DNA from: Bacteroidota bacterium
Lineage (GTDB): Bacteria > Bacteroidota > Bacteroidia > Chitinophagales > Chitinophagaceae
Reading direction: 5' to 3'
Assembly (NCBI GenBank): GCA_018267705.1
Contig: JAFDXX010000023.1
Span: 1 to 64,000, forward strand
Length of the DNA stretch: 64,000 nucleotides
Positions 55,823 to 64,000 of the stretch are shown here, piece by piece; the stretch's first letter is position 1, and every line of letters begins with the position of its first letter. The notes below the pieces were generated by a model. The model saw nothing but the letters and a program-made list of their open reading frames with translations. It was not told where the DNA came from and searched no databases. The position numbers were made by a program, and so were the translations under genes.

Positions 55823-57973
55823 ATGAAATTAAAACTGCTTGCTGCTATTACAACTTTATTAATAATTTCTTGTAAAAACAACGAAATGAAAAAAGAACCT
55901 TATACATGGCCCAATGTAAAACCACCTATTGCCGATACAAAAGAACACGTAAGAATTATGTTTGGAGATACAGTACCAGACCCTTACTACTGGATGTATG
56001 ATTATTTTGGAAAAGGACCCGATAGTACTAAAGTGGTTGATTATTTAAAAGCAGAAAATAATTATTTAGATACTATGATGAGTAGTACTAAAAAAATGCA
56101 AGAAAATTTATTTACGGAAATAAAAAACCGCATTAAAGAAAAAGATGAAAGTGTACCTGTATTTAAAAACGGCTATTATTATTATGTAAGAACAGAAGAT
56201 GGTAAAGAATATTATAAATATTGTCGTAAAAAAGGAAGTTTAGATGCTCAAGAAGAAATATTATTAGATGTAGATGAAATGGCTAAAGGCCATCCTTATT
56301 ATGCAGTAGTAGGTATTGAGGTAAGTGAAGACAATAAATTTGTAGCTTTTGGTGTAGATACTGTTTCTCGCAGGCAATATATTATTCATATAAAAAACAT
56401 TGAAACCGGAGAAATATTATCTGATGCTATTACAAATACAGAAGGAGATCCTTGTTGGGCAAACGATAACAAAACTATTTTTTATACCTCAAAAAATCCA
56501 GTTACACTTTTATCAGAAAAAATTAAACGTCATATATTAGGTAGCAATGCAGCTAATGATGCATTGGTGTATGAGGAAAAAGATAAAAGCAATTATATAA
56601 GTGTTCAAAAAAGTAAAAACAATAAATATATATTTATTTATTCGAAAGCAACCATGAGCAGTGAAATAAAAATGCTTGATGCTGCAAAACCAACTGAGCC
56701 TTTAAAAATATTTGCACCAAGAATGAAAAATGTTTTATACTCAGTAATTCCATTAGCAGATAAATTTTTAATCAGCACAAATAAAGATGCATTAAACTTT
56801 AAAATAATGGAATGCCCTTTAGATAAAACAAGTGTAGATAATTGGAAAGATTATATTCCTCACAGAACAGATGTTTTAATTCAGGCTGTTGATGAGTTTA
56901 AAGATTTTGTTGTTATTTCCGAAAGAAAAAACGGATTAATACAATTACGTATTCGTAACTTAAAAAATGGAGATGAACATTATATTGATTTTGGCGAAGC
57001 TGCTTATTCTGCAAGCACTTCAAGCAATTGGGAATATAACACCAACACTCTTCGCTATACTTACACATCTTTAACTACACCACCTTCTTTGTATGATTAT
57101 GATATGGCTACTAAGAAAAAAGAATTGAAAAAACAACAAGAAGTAGTTGGTGGTTATAATGCTGCAGATTATGTAACCGAACGTTTATATGCAACTGCAA
57201 ATGATGGTACAAAAATTCCTATATCATTAGTATATAAAAAAGGTTTTGTAAAAAATGGTAATGCTCCGTTATTGCTATACGCTTATGGTAGTTATGGTAG
57301 CAGTACAGATGCAAATTTTGCTAGCACTCGCTTAAGTTTATTAAATAGAGGTTTTGTATATGCAATTGCTCATATACGTGGTGGACAAGAAATGGGAAGA
57401 CATTGGTATGAAGACGGAAAAATGATGAAGAAAAAAAATACTTTCACAGATTTTATTAATTGTGGAGAATTTTTAGTGAAAGAAAAATATACAAGCAAAG
57501 AACATTTATATGCACAAGGTGGAAGTGCCGGTGGTTTGCTGATGGGTGCAGTGGTAAATATGGCTCCTGATTTATGGCATGGTGTAATTGCACAAGTGCC
57601 TTTTGTAGATGTGGTAAACACAATGTTAGATGAAAGTATACCATTAACAACGAATGAGTTTGATGAATGGGGAAACCCTAAAAATAAAGACGCATATTTT
57701 TATATGAAAAGCTATGCACCATATGAAAACGTTGAAAGAAAAAATTACCCGAACCTATTGGTAACAACAGGTTTGCACGATAGTCAGGTGCAGTATTTTG
57801 AACCTTCAAAATGGGTTGCAAAATTGAGAGCAATGAAAACAGATAATAATTTATTACTATTACACACTAACATGAATTTTGGTCATGGTGGTGCAAGTGG
57901 ACGTTTTGATTATATAAAAGATATTGCATTAAATTATGCTTTCTTATTTGCATTAGAAGGAATAAAAGAATAG
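55823..57973 (+). CDS. Prolyl-oligopeptidase-family S9 peptidase lipoprotein (oligopeptidase B-like)
   Basis: 716 residues: lipobox LIISC (Cys17), a seven-bladed propeller (~75-440) and an alpha/beta hydrolase domain (~460-716). Triad Ser568 (GGSAGG), Asp653 (TGLHDSQV) and His688 (NFGHGG). 'GDTVPDPYYWM' (~49-59) at the start of the propeller marks the oligopeptidase-B branch, which prefers basic residues. Envelope localisation is unusual for OpdB elsewhere but common in Bacteroidota. Confidence 0.95.
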   Translation: MKLKLLAAITTLLIISCKNNEMKKEPYTWPNVKPPIADTKEHVRIMFGDTVPDPYYWMYDYFGKGPDSTKVVDYLKAENNYLDTMMSSTKKMQENLFTEIKNRIKEKDESVPVFKNGYYYYVRTEDGKEYYKYCRKKGSLDAQEEILLDVDEMAKGHPYYAVVGIEVSEDNKFVAFGVDTVSRRQYIIHIKNIETGEILSDAITNTEGDPCWANDNKTIFYTSKNPVTLLSEKIKRHILGSNAANDALVYEEKDKSNYISVQKSKNNKYIFIYSKATMSSEIKMLDAAKPTEPLKIFAPRMKNVLYSVIPLADKFLISTNKDALNFKIMECPLDKTSVDNWKDYIPHRTDVLIQAVDEFKDFVVISERKNGLIQLRIRNLKNGDEHYIDFGEAAYSASTSSNWEYNTNTLRYTYTSLTTPPSLYDYDMATKKKELKKQQEVVGGYNAADYVTERLYATANDGTKIPISLVYKKGFVKNGNAPLLLYAYGSYGSSTDANFASTRLSLLNRGFVYAIAHIRGGQEMGRHWYEDGKMMKKKNTFTDFINCGEFLVKEKYTSKEHLYAQGGSAGGLLMGAVVNMAPDLWHGVIAQVPFVDVVNTMLDESIPLTTNEFDEWGNPKNKDAYFYMKSYAPYENVERKNYPNLLVTTGLHDSQVQYFEPSKWVAKLRAMKTDNNLLLLHTNMNFGHGGASGRFDYIKDIALNYAFLFALEGIKE

Positions 57974-57989
57974 ATTTAATATAGAAAAT

Positions 57990-58027
57990 AACAATAGTCC
58001 TTACAAAATTTTGTAAGGACTATTGTT
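57990..58027 (+). terminator. 38-bp perfect inverted repeat, terminator
   Basis: Arms 57990-58008 and 58009-58027 are perfectly complementary (core AGTCCTTACAAAA) with no spacer. It lies 17 bp after the peptidase stop and ends 38 bp before the next ATG. Confidence 0.85.
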
Positions 58028-58065
58028 TTATAATACTTTGCGTTTTTGATATTTTAAATAGTTGA

Positions 58066-58782
58066 ATGTCTAATCATTATTTTCAATTCAAACAATTTAT
58101 AGTTCAACAAGAAAATTGTGCCATGAAGGTTACAACAGATGCTTGTTTATTTGGTGCTTGGGTTGCCAATAAAATTGAAAAATTAAAACTTGAAAATGTA
58201 TTAGATATAGGAGCAGGAACGGGTTTGCTTTCTTTAATGTTAGCACAAAAAACAAAAGCATTTATTCAATCAATAGAAGTTGATGAACAGGCTACAATAC
58301 AGGCAGAGCAAAACTTTCGGCAAAGTTGTTGGAGTGATAGATTGCAAACTCATTATTCTTCTATTCAAAATTTCACTATAACAACAAATCAACAATTTGA
58401 TTTTATTATTGCTAACCCACCTTTTTACGAGCATAATTTAAAAAGTAATGATAAACAAAAAAATATGGCTCATCATAGTACTTTATTAAGTTTAGATGTG
58501 TTGATGAATTGTATTAAAAAATTACTTTCTTCAAAAGGGTATTTTGCCGTTTTGCTACCTTATGCAAGAGCAGATTATTTTTTACAATTGGCAAAAGATT
58601 TTTGTTTAGTAGAAAAAATGAATGTAAAGCAAACACCTAATCACTCTTATTTTAGAAGCATGTTATTGTTTAGAATGCAACCTGTACATTCAATAGAAAC
58701 GAATATTGTTATTAAACAAAATAACGATGCATATTCTTTTGAGTTTAGTGAATTACTGAAAGATTATTATTTATATCTCTAA
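58066..58782 (+). CDS. tRNA1(Val) A37 N6-methyltransferase (TrmN6/YfiC-like)
   Basis: 238 residues, class I SAM methyltransferase. SAM motif DIGAGTG (47-53) and catalytic NPPF (117-120), followed by Tyr, as in YfiC. The N-terminal 'FQFKQFIVQQENCAMKVTTDACLFGAW' pattern fixes the family. It converges with the next gene with no intervening base. Confidence 0.94.
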   Translation: MSNHYFQFKQFIVQQENCAMKVTTDACLFGAWVANKIEKLKLENVLDIGAGTGLLSLMLAQKTKAFIQSIEVDEQATIQAEQNFRQSCWSDRLQTHYSSIQNFTITTNQQFDFIIANPPFYEHNLKSNDKQKNMAHHSTLLSLDVLMNCIKKLLSSKGYFAVLLPYARADYFLQLAKDFCLVEKMNVKQTPNHSYFRSMLLFRMQPVHSIETNIVIKQNNDAYSFEFSELLKDYYLYL

Positions 58783-60075
58783 TTAATTATCTACTTCTTT
58801 GATTTGTTTTCTTTTATCATTACTATTTCTGTGGTCGTAATTAATTTTAAATTTGTTTAAGTTGGGTTGGTATTTTCTGCTTCGTTGTAATTCGTATTGG
58901 TAAATAGTTTGACCTATTTGGTACATAAAGGGCCAACCAATAGTTTCATAATCATATTTGTCATCATTTAAAATGCCATCGCTATTTGTGTAAATAGTTG
59001 CTGCCAACATAAATTCTACTTTATTTTCAAAATCTACTATGTACGATGCATCGGTTAAGAACCCATAAGCCCAACCCACTTTATTAAACACACGAACATG
59101 TTGTGGCATTTGATGTTTTTCTCTGAAGAAAAACTTTACATAACTATCGTAAAAATGGCTTGTATCGTAAAAAGGATAATTTGTTTCAGAAGGGTATTGC
59201 GATAAATACTTGTATAAAAATTTATAATCATCTGTTGTTAAACGAAATCTTTGCTTTGCAGGAACAGATTCTGGAAATAAAACAGATTGAAGTATTTGTT
59301 GTAAATCTTCTAACGGTAAATTATTGACTTTAGTAAAATCAATGGGTTCATTAATTAAACTGTCTTTTGCATTCAAATATCCTCTGCCAACTTTTATAGG
59401 TGGCGGAAAATGAAATGAATCGGTATTGTGTTGCATTGGTTGTTTATAAAGTATATTTCCTTTTGCATCAATAAAACGTATTGGGTTGGTATGCCTGTTT
59501 TCATCTTCAGTAAAACCCATAAATTCTCTGGTTATTCTTGTAGTAGTGTATCCTTTTGTATGCAAATTTCTATTAATAGTTTGTTGCCCCATCCATTGGT
59601 ACATTCTGTTATAAGCATCATTATCACTTACTAAAAATGCTTTGCGAATAAATTGTGCAATAGAGGGAAAACCATTTTCTGAAGTTGAATCACTATGCCT
59701 TATAACTTGGTTAGAGTATGCACTATCAAACAACATAGATGTATAAGCGTTTATGTTGTTTATTTTCAAATTATTAAATTTTTCTAACGATAAAAATGCC
59801 AACGGAAGTTTTACAGTTGATGCAGGATTGAAATACTTATTGGCATCTACATTAAAATAATAATTAGTAAAATGTGGTATGTTGTTTTTGTCTCTATTTA
59901 TTTGTGTGTAAATAATTTGAACTTTAAAACTGTCTTTATTATTCATTACATTTTGAATTAACGAGCTCTTACTTTTATTAAGTATATCAATTAGTTCTTT
60001 ACTCGTTTTTGGTTGTGCAAAACTGCTGTAACAACATAGCAGTAGTATAAAAAAATTAATGTATTGCATATTCAT
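58783..60075 (-). CDS. Secreted beta-lactamase-fold serine hydrolase
   Basis: 430 residues with a signal peptide (1-20). The class A beta-lactamase/PBP motifs are present: Ser86-x-x-Lys89 (PASTVKLP), SDN (150-152) and NKVG at ~335 for the KTG motif. The protein is longer than a true class A enzyme (~290) and the KTG Thr/Ser is replaced, so it is more likely a peptidoglycan or peptide hydrolase than a resistance enzyme. It overlaps the upstream gene's stop by 20 bp; a second ATG at 60069 is possible. Confidence 0.87.
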   Translation of the reverse strand: MNMQYINFFILLLCCYSSFAQPKTSKELIDILNKSKSSLIQNVMNNKDSFKVQIIYTQINRDKNNIPHFTNYYFNVDANKYFNPASTVKLPLAFLSLEKFNNLKINNINAYTSMLFDSAYSNQVIRHSDSTSENGFPSIAQFIRKAFLVSDNDAYNRMYQWMGQQTINRNLHTKGYTTTRITREFMGFTEDENRHTNPIRFIDAKGNILYKQPMQHNTDSFHFPPPIKVGRGYLNAKDSLINEPIDFTKVNNLPLEDLQQILQSVLFPESVPAKQRFRLTTDDYKFLYKYLSQYPSETNYPFYDTSHFYDSYVKFFFREKHQMPQHVRVFNKVGWAYGFLTDASYIVDFENKVEFMLAATIYTNSDGILNDDKYDYETIGWPFMYQIGQTIYQYELQRSRKYQPNLNKFKINYDHRNSNDKRKQIKEVDN

Positions 60076-61252
60076 TCATGTATTTATAATGAGCAGTTAA
60101 TTTCCCTTTGTGTATTAATGTAGCTCGCTCTATTGTTGAATTATTTTCGTTAATCAAATACGGTAAAACATGTTTCAATAGTTGTTCTCCAAAAAACCTA
60201 CTTGCATCTCTGGGTAATTCATTAGGTAAGTTGCCAACTGCCATCACATCAATACTATTCGGTAAATAAGGATCTGTTTTTGTTAAGGTATTTCTATCAA
60301 TTCCATAAACAGGATTATGAATATCTTGATCTCCTAAATTAATTGGTACTGAACCATTTTTGTCATCGGTAATATCTGCAATGGTTTCAATAGTAAAACT
60401 TTCAGTAATATCTTCTTTTTCAAAAAGTCTTGGCACATCTGTATCCCAATAAACTCCATTCAATAAAATATCGGTACAATGTGTAAATGGTAAAAATCTG
60501 CTTCTGTATTCATTGGCATGCGTATGAAAATGTTCCCGCTTATATGTTTTTAAAATTTTATGTGTGTATAATTCATGCCCTTTTAAATGTACATAAACAG
60601 GATAAGTATATTTTTTTTCTAAATAATCATCGGGTTCTACTTCTTGAATATCCATTAAATTCATAATTTCTGTAATGCCGTGTGCAACACGCCCACTACC
60701 AGTAACAGCAATTCTTAATGGGGGAAGTTTTAAACCAAAATAAGTATGAATTAATTCTCTATAATCTTTTACTTTAAATACTCTGTTTAAATGAAACTGT
60801 TTTGTTCTGTTACCATAACACATTATACCATTATGTGCACCTACAATGCCTGCAAAAAAACCAAAACCTAAAATACGTTGTCCATCTTCATGTTCTAAAC
60901 ATTCGTAATCAATTAATGTTATTTGCTTATCCATCATTGCATGAAATAATGCTTGATTACCGAGTTGTAATTTTTTTGTATGTGAAAAAAATAAGTAAGT
61001 TTTATTCTCAATTAAATCTTTAATAGGTACTTCTTTTATGCCTAATAAAATATCACAGTCGCTTATATTTTCAACAACCTTAATATTTTCTTTTTCATAT
61101 TCTGCATTGCTAAAACAGCGGTTGCTACTGCTTTGTACAACTATTTCTATATTTGTATTATGCTGCATTAACCATTTACATTGGGTAGGCGTTAATGCTA
61201 CACGGTTATCAACCGGAACTTTTCCTTCTTTAATAAGTCCAATCTTCAGCAT
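60056..61252 (-). CDS. Saccharopine-dehydrogenase-like (AlaDH/PNT-fold) oxidoreductase
   Basis: 398 residues from ATG 61252; the longer frame starts at a TTG and lacks support. The N-terminal 'IGLIKEGKVPVDNRVALTP' (4-22) and Rossmann GSGRVAHG are those of NAD-dependent L-lysine-forming saccharopine dehydrogenase (LYS1) and its relatives. It may act in lysine degradation; no partner gene is adjacent. Single gene coupled to the hydrolase by overlap. Confidence 0.87.
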   Translation of the reverse strand: MLKIGLIKEGKVPVDNRVALTPTQCKWLMQHNTNIEIVVQSSSNRCFSNAEYEKENIKVVENISDCDILLGIKEVPIKDLIENKTYLFFSHTKKLQLGNQALFHAMMDKQITLIDYECLEHEDGQRILGFGFFAGIVGAHNGIMCYGNRTKQFHLNRVFKVKDYRELIHTYFGLKLPPLRIAVTGSGRVAHGITEIMNLMDIQEVEPDDYLEKKYTYPVYVHLKGHELYTHKILKTYKREHFHTHANEYRSRFLPFTHCTDILLNGVYWDTDVPRLFEKEDITESFTIETIADITDDKNGSVPINLGDQDIHNPVYGIDRNTLTKTDPYLPNSIDVMAVGNLPNELPRDASRFFGEQLLKHVLPYLINENNSTIERATLIHKGKLTAHYKYMNEYAIH

Positions 61253-61327
61253 GAAGCTAATTTTACATTGCAATGTATGCTTTTAAAAATTAAGTAACAA
61301 AGCGTATATTTTCTATTAATTAATTGT

Positions 61328-61843
61328 ATGTGCATGAATTATTTTGAATTATATAATATTCCTACTTCATTGGTTGTTGATGCTAATGATATAAAGAAAA
61401 AATATTATGAATTAAGCAGAAAATTTCATCCCGATTTTTTTAGCAATGCAACTGAAGAAGAAAGGGCAGAAGTATTAGAAAAATCGTCTGCTGTAAATAA
61501 GGCGTTTAAAGTTTTTACTAATGAAGATGAATTAATTAAATATGTATTGCAATTAAAAAATTTATTGGCAGAAGAAGAGAAATATAATTTACCTAACAAT
61601 TTTTTAATGGAAATGCTGGAATTAAATGAAGCATTAATGGATGCCAAAATGGAAGATGATACAGAAAAAATTGAAAACATTAAATCTCAAATTATCAATC
61701 TTAAATCAATAATATATGAACCTATTAAAACAATTATTGAAAATTATAAAGAAAATATTACTACCGAAAAAGAGTTGTTGCAAATAAAAGAATACTACTT
61801 TAAGAAAAAATATTTAACCCGTATTTTGGACGGAATAAAATGA
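61328..61843 (+). CDS. hscB: Fe-S cluster co-chaperone HscB
   Basis: 171 residues. A J domain with HPD at 34-36 (RKFHPDFFSN) and the C-terminal HSCB_C helical domain (~85-170) that binds IscU. It stimulates HscA during cluster transfer. Start at the first of two ATGs (61328 or 61334); hscA and iscU are not adjacent. It ends 28 bp before a tRNA. Confidence 0.93.
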   Translation: MCMNYFELYNIPTSLVVDANDIKKKYYELSRKFHPDFFSNATEEERAEVLEKSSAVNKAFKVFTNEDELIKYVLQLKNLLAEEEKYNLPNNFLMEMLELNEALMDAKMEDDTEKIENIKSQIINLKSIIYEPIKTIIENYKENITTEKELLQIKEYYFKKKYLTRILDGIK

Positions 61844-61871
61844 TGCTGCATATTTGCAGCCCAATTCAAAT

Positions 61872-61955
61872 GCCCAGATGGCGGAATTGGTAGACGCAGC
61901 AGACTCAAAATCTGCCGTTCGCAAGGATGTGCAGGTTCGATTCCTGTTCTGGGCA
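61872..61955 (+). tRNA. tRNA-Leu (anticodon CAA)
   Basis: 84 nt, a class II tRNA with a long variable arm. Acceptor GCCCAGA pairs with TCTGGGC; anticodon stem GCAGA/TCTGC with loop CTCAAAA, anticodon CAA; T-loop TTCGATT. CCA is not encoded. Confidence 0.97.
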
Positions 61956-61963
61956 CAGATAAA

Positions 61964-62001
61964 ATAAAAGCCTTGATTCTTCTAAGTTTCAGGGCTTTTA
62001 T
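61964..62001 (+). terminator. Terminator after tRNA-Leu(CAA)
   Basis: ATAAAAGCCTTGA (61964-61976) and TCAGGGCTTTTAT (61989-62001), one U-G wobble in plus RNA, 12-nt loop. Confidence 0.7.
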
Positions 62002-62138
62002 CATTTAATGGTTTTATTAATATATTAATTAACAAAGTATTTTATTTACTACAATTCAATCATTTTTATATAATCAATTAAATTGCAAACATTGTAATTG
62101 TAGAGAGAATTTTATTTTCGCATTAAACGAATTTTATT

Positions 62139-63167
62139 TTGCAGCATCCTTTAGTAGCAATTGTAATATTAAACTATAATGGTAGAAATTATATAGAACA
62201 ATTTTTGCCTTCGGTAATTCATTCAACTTATCCAAACAAAAAAATTATTGTTGCAGATAATGCATCAACAGATAATTCTGTGAATTTTATCCAACAAAAT
62301 TTTTCTTCTGTTGAAATATTGCTAAATACAAAAAACGATGGCTTTGCAGGAGGATATAATTGGGCTTTAAAAAACATTACGGCAGATTATTATGTTTTAT
62401 TGAATTCTGATGTTGAAGTAACAAATAATTGGATAGAACCTATAGTTGATTTAATGGAAGTAGATAAAACGATTGCTGCCTGCCAACCTAAAATTTTATC
62501 TTATCATCAACCAAAAAGTTTTGAGTATGCAGGTGCATGCGGTGGTTGGATAGATGTGTTAGGTTATCCATTTTCAAGAGGAAGAATTTTTGATATATTA
62601 GAAAATGATACCAATCAATACAATATAACTTCAAAAATATTTTGGGCTACCGGAGCTGCCATGTTTGTGAGGCCTGAAATTTTTCATAAAATGAATGGAT
62701 TTGATGAACAATTTTTTGCCCATCAAGAAGAAATAGATTTATGCTGGCGAATGCAATTAGCAGGATATTCTATCTATGCTTGCCCCGCATCAATAGTGCA
62801 TCATGTAGGAGCAGGAACATTACCACGCGGCGGAAGAAAAGTATATTTAAATTTTAGAAACAACTTGGTAATGTTGTGTAAAAATCTTCCATTAAAAGAA
62901 AAAATATATAAACTACCTATTCGGCTTTTTTTAGATGGAATATCTGCATGGAAAGGTTTATTAACCGGAGATACTTATTTTTTTACCGCTATAGTTAAAG
63001 CACATTATACTTTAATTGTTTGGTGGATAAAAGGAAAAATTAATATTAGCCATAATAGAAAACCACTTAAACAACTATCGGGTGTGTATAAATATTGTTT
63101 GGTTTGGCAACATTTTGTAAAAAATAAAAAGACCTTTCAGGAAATTGTTGAAAAGAAACACAAATAA
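62139..63167 (+). CDS. GT2-family glycosyltransferase (rhamnosyltransferase-like)
   Basis: 342 residues. 'VAIVILNYNG' (6-15), VADNASTDNS, LLNSDVEV (DxD-like) and 'FDEQFFAHQEEIDLCWRMQ' with the base are typical of WbbL-type GT2 enzymes that extend surface glycans. It starts with TTG at 62139; the next ATG is far downstream in the catalytic domain. Upstream -7-like box at 62113 (TATTTTCG). Confidence 0.93.
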   Translation: MQHPLVAIVILNYNGRNYIEQFLPSVIHSTYPNKKIIVADNASTDNSVNFIQQNFSSVEILLNTKNDGFAGGYNWALKNITADYYVLLNSDVEVTNNWIEPIVDLMEVDKTIAACQPKILSYHQPKSFEYAGACGGWIDVLGYPFSRGRIFDILENDTNQYNITSKIFWATGAAMFVRPEIFHKMNGFDEQFFAHQEEIDLCWRMQLAGYSIYACPASIVHHVGAGTLPRGGRKVYLNFRNNLVMLCKNLPLKEKIYKLPIRLFLDGISAWKGLLTGDTYFFTAIVKAHYTLIVWWIKGKINISHNRKPLKQLSGVYKYCLVWQHFVKNKKTFQEIVEKKHK

Positions 63168-63182
63168 TTTATTTTTGAACCT

Positions 63183-63190
63183 TATTTTTG
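63183..63190 (+). promoter_or_regulatory. Candidate -7 box before the 68-residue gene
   Basis: TATTTTTG is an exact TAnnTTTG match, 17 bp before ATG 63208. Confidence 0.4.
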
Positions 63191-63207
63191 TAATGCAATA
63201 AAAAATT

Positions 63208-63414
63208 ATGTCACATCATACAGAAGATAACATCGCAAGCAAAGACTTTACCGGCAATTGGGTAAGCTCTTCAAGATTTTTGTTTTATTTACAAGTATTT
63301 ATAGTAGTAGTATTTGTATTAGGTGGCTGTTATCGTTTATATAATCAGCGTTATCAAGGCAAGCCAGATGTTAAAGTGCAGGAAAGCTCTAAATATGTTC
63401 CTGATTATAAATAA
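63208..63414 (+). CDS. Small single-pass membrane protein
   Basis: 68 residues: a polar N-terminus (MSHHTEDNIASKDF), one helix (~25-42, FLFYLQVFIVVVFVLGG) and a charged C-terminal tail (RLYNQRYQGKPDVKVQES). No family recognised. A promoter-like box and codon use like its neighbours support it. It lies just before a tRNA pair. Confidence 0.6.
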   Translation: MSHHTEDNIASKDFTGNWVSSSRFLFYLQVFIVVVFVLGGCYRLYNQRYQGKPDVKVQESSKYVPDYK

Positions 63415-63491
63415 AGTTGTACAAAAATTTTGCTGAGAACTTTTGATAACTAAATTTGCACTCCCAAAACAAAAGAAGTTCTTTACAAGAT

Positions 63492-63564
<73 letters not shown>

Positions 63565-63567
63565 CAT

Positions 63568-63601
63568 AAATAAAGTCCACTTATGTAAGTGGATTTTATT
63601 T
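63568..63601 (+). terminator. Hairpin between tRNA-Gly and tRNA-Leu
   Basis: AAATAAAGTCCACTTA (63568-63583) and TAAGTGGATTTTATTT (63586-63601), one G-U wobble in plus RNA. It ends 5 bp before the next tRNA, so it may be a processing or termination site. Confidence 0.6.
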
Positions 63602-63606
63602 TGGAT

Positions 63607-63692
63607 GCCCCGGTGGTGGAATTGGTAGACACGCAGGACTTAAAATCCTGTGACCCGCAACGGTCGTAACGGTTCAACTCCGTTCCGGGGCA
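63607..63692 (+). tRNA. tRNA-Leu (anticodon TAA)
   Basis: 86 nt, class II. Acceptor GCCCCGG/CCGGGGC, anticodon stem CAGGA/TCCTG with loop CTTAAAA, anticodon TAA, long variable arm, T-loop TTCAACT. CCA not encoded. Confidence 0.97.
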
Positions 63693-63705
63693 CGCTTTAA
63701 AAATG

Positions 63706-63739
63706 AAAGCCTCAATACTTTTTGTGTTGAGGCTTTTTT
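63706..63739 (+). terminator. Terminator after tRNA-Leu(TAA)
   Basis: AAAGCCTCAATAC (63706-63718) and GTGTTGAGGCTTT (63724-63736), loop TTTTT, one U-G wobble in plus RNA, then Ts. Confidence 0.85.
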
Positions 63740-63841
63740 GTTTTTGTATATACTGAAAAATAAATCTTCAGGGTTTGTTTTTTAATTATTACTTCTTTAA
63801 AAATAAACTATAATTTACTGTATTATTAGGTAACTCATAAC

Positions 63842-64000
63842 TCATTTAATATTTAGTTCCATCACATAATCATTCATATAATAATTTTTACCAATATCTA
63901 TATCGTCTTCTTTTATAATTTCAAATCCAAGTTTTTCGTAAAAACCAATTGCTTTATTATGCCTATTTACATTTAACTGCAATTTAGTTTTACCTGCTTC
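63842..64000 (-). CDS. GNAT acetyltransferase, C-terminal part (cut by window edge)
   Basis: The last 52 residues before a TGA at 63842-63844 read 'QLNVNRHNKAIGFYEKLGF' and onwards, the GNAT C-terminal signature (N-x-x-A-x-x-F-Y-x-x-x-G-F). The start lies beyond position 64000. It is unrelated in sequence to the GNAT at 2352. Confidence 0.85.
   Translation of the reverse strand, partial: EAGKTKLQLNVNRHNKAIGFYEKLGFEIIKEDDIDIGKNYYMNDYVMELNIK

Noticed and set aside
58783..60075. Beta-lactamase resistance gene
   Set aside because: SxxK and SDN are present, but the protein is much longer than class A enzymes and the KTG motif is altered; a housekeeping hydrolase is more likely.
61795..62004. 69-codon minus frame
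   Set aside because: It is antisense to a tRNA-Leu gene; part of its protein is simply the tRNA read backwards.

Overview
The window is about 64 kb of AT-rich bacterial chromosome from a member of the Bacteroidota, most likely a Chitinophagaceae-like aerobe. I base this on family content rather than a database search: a TamL-type Omp85 lipoprotein, a type IX secretion plug protein (DUF5103), DUF2851, DUF4349, DUF1684, DUF2279, a NagB fused to a PIG-L domain, short lipoboxes with Cys near residue 17, weak Shine-Dalgarno sequences, and repeated upstream TAnnTTTG boxes, the -7 element of the Bacteroidota primary sigma factor. No rRNA, IS element, CRISPR array, phage or integrase is visible. This is core and shell chromosome, not an island.

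Layout. 1-3.7 kb (+): the end of a surface-like protein with beta repeats, trpB without the rest of the trp pathway, a GNAT and a lipoprotein amidase. 3.7-6.2 kb (-): a GH9 glycosidase fused to a polysaccharide-deacetylase domain. 6.3-12 kb: acyl-CoA dehydrogenase, PLP-homeostasis protein, an ABC-F ATPase whose second ATP site is degenerate, and small proteins including a 54-residue membrane protein. 12.2-23.9 kb is a long minus-strand run: SIMPL protein, a cysteine-free sirtuin overlapping a DUF4349 lipoprotein, DUF4395/DUF1684, EVE, LutA-like, ribH/TPR, pdhA, a sphingomyelin-synthase-like PAP2_C protein, NagB-PIG-L and GH20. 24-31.5 kb: esterase, tamL, a SpoU methyltransferase, a LolC/E-like permease, the T9SS plug and a DUF2279 protein. 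31.6-34.7 kb (+): iscX, UbiA-like, maf and DUF2851. 34.8-43.8 kb: topA, ferredoxin, phosphosugar mutase, heptose-phosphate adenylyltransferase with a flippase-like protein, a one-domain GT5-like protein and metK. 44-47.3 kb: DUF1801, VOC, mgtE and a SET protein. 47.3-52 kb (-): a tetR-emrA-emrB-tolC type efflux operon with a promoter and two palindromic operators visible in front of tetR. 52.2-61.8 kb: a DUF5077-DUF3472-FKBP fusion, queA, VOC, a secreted oligopeptidase, a tRNA methyltransferase, a beta-lactamase-fold hydrolase, a saccharopine-dehydrogenase-like protein and hscB. 61.9-64 kb: three tRNAs (Leu-CAA, Gly-GCC, Leu-UAA), a GT2 glycosyltransferase, a small membrane protein and the end of another GNAT.

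How the genes relate. Most are housekeeping. Connected themes are amino-sugar and glycan salvage (GH20, NagB-PIG-L, amidase, GH9-deacetylase), envelope biogenesis (TamL, T9SS plug, LolC/E-like permease, heptose adenylyltransferase, GT2), Fe-S assembly parts spread over three loci (iscX, fdx, hscB), and drug efflux. Gene packing is tight: five convergent pairs end within a few bases of each other or overlap, and tamL and the SpoU methyltransferase start 5 bp apart in opposite directions. Several starts are better placed than the longest frame suggests (tamL, tetR, queA, VOC, T9SS plug, Lys1-like and pdhA), and at least four genes appear to start with TTG. I did not find a clearly new multi-gene system. 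The strongest leads are single proteins with unusual architecture and one well-defined operator region.
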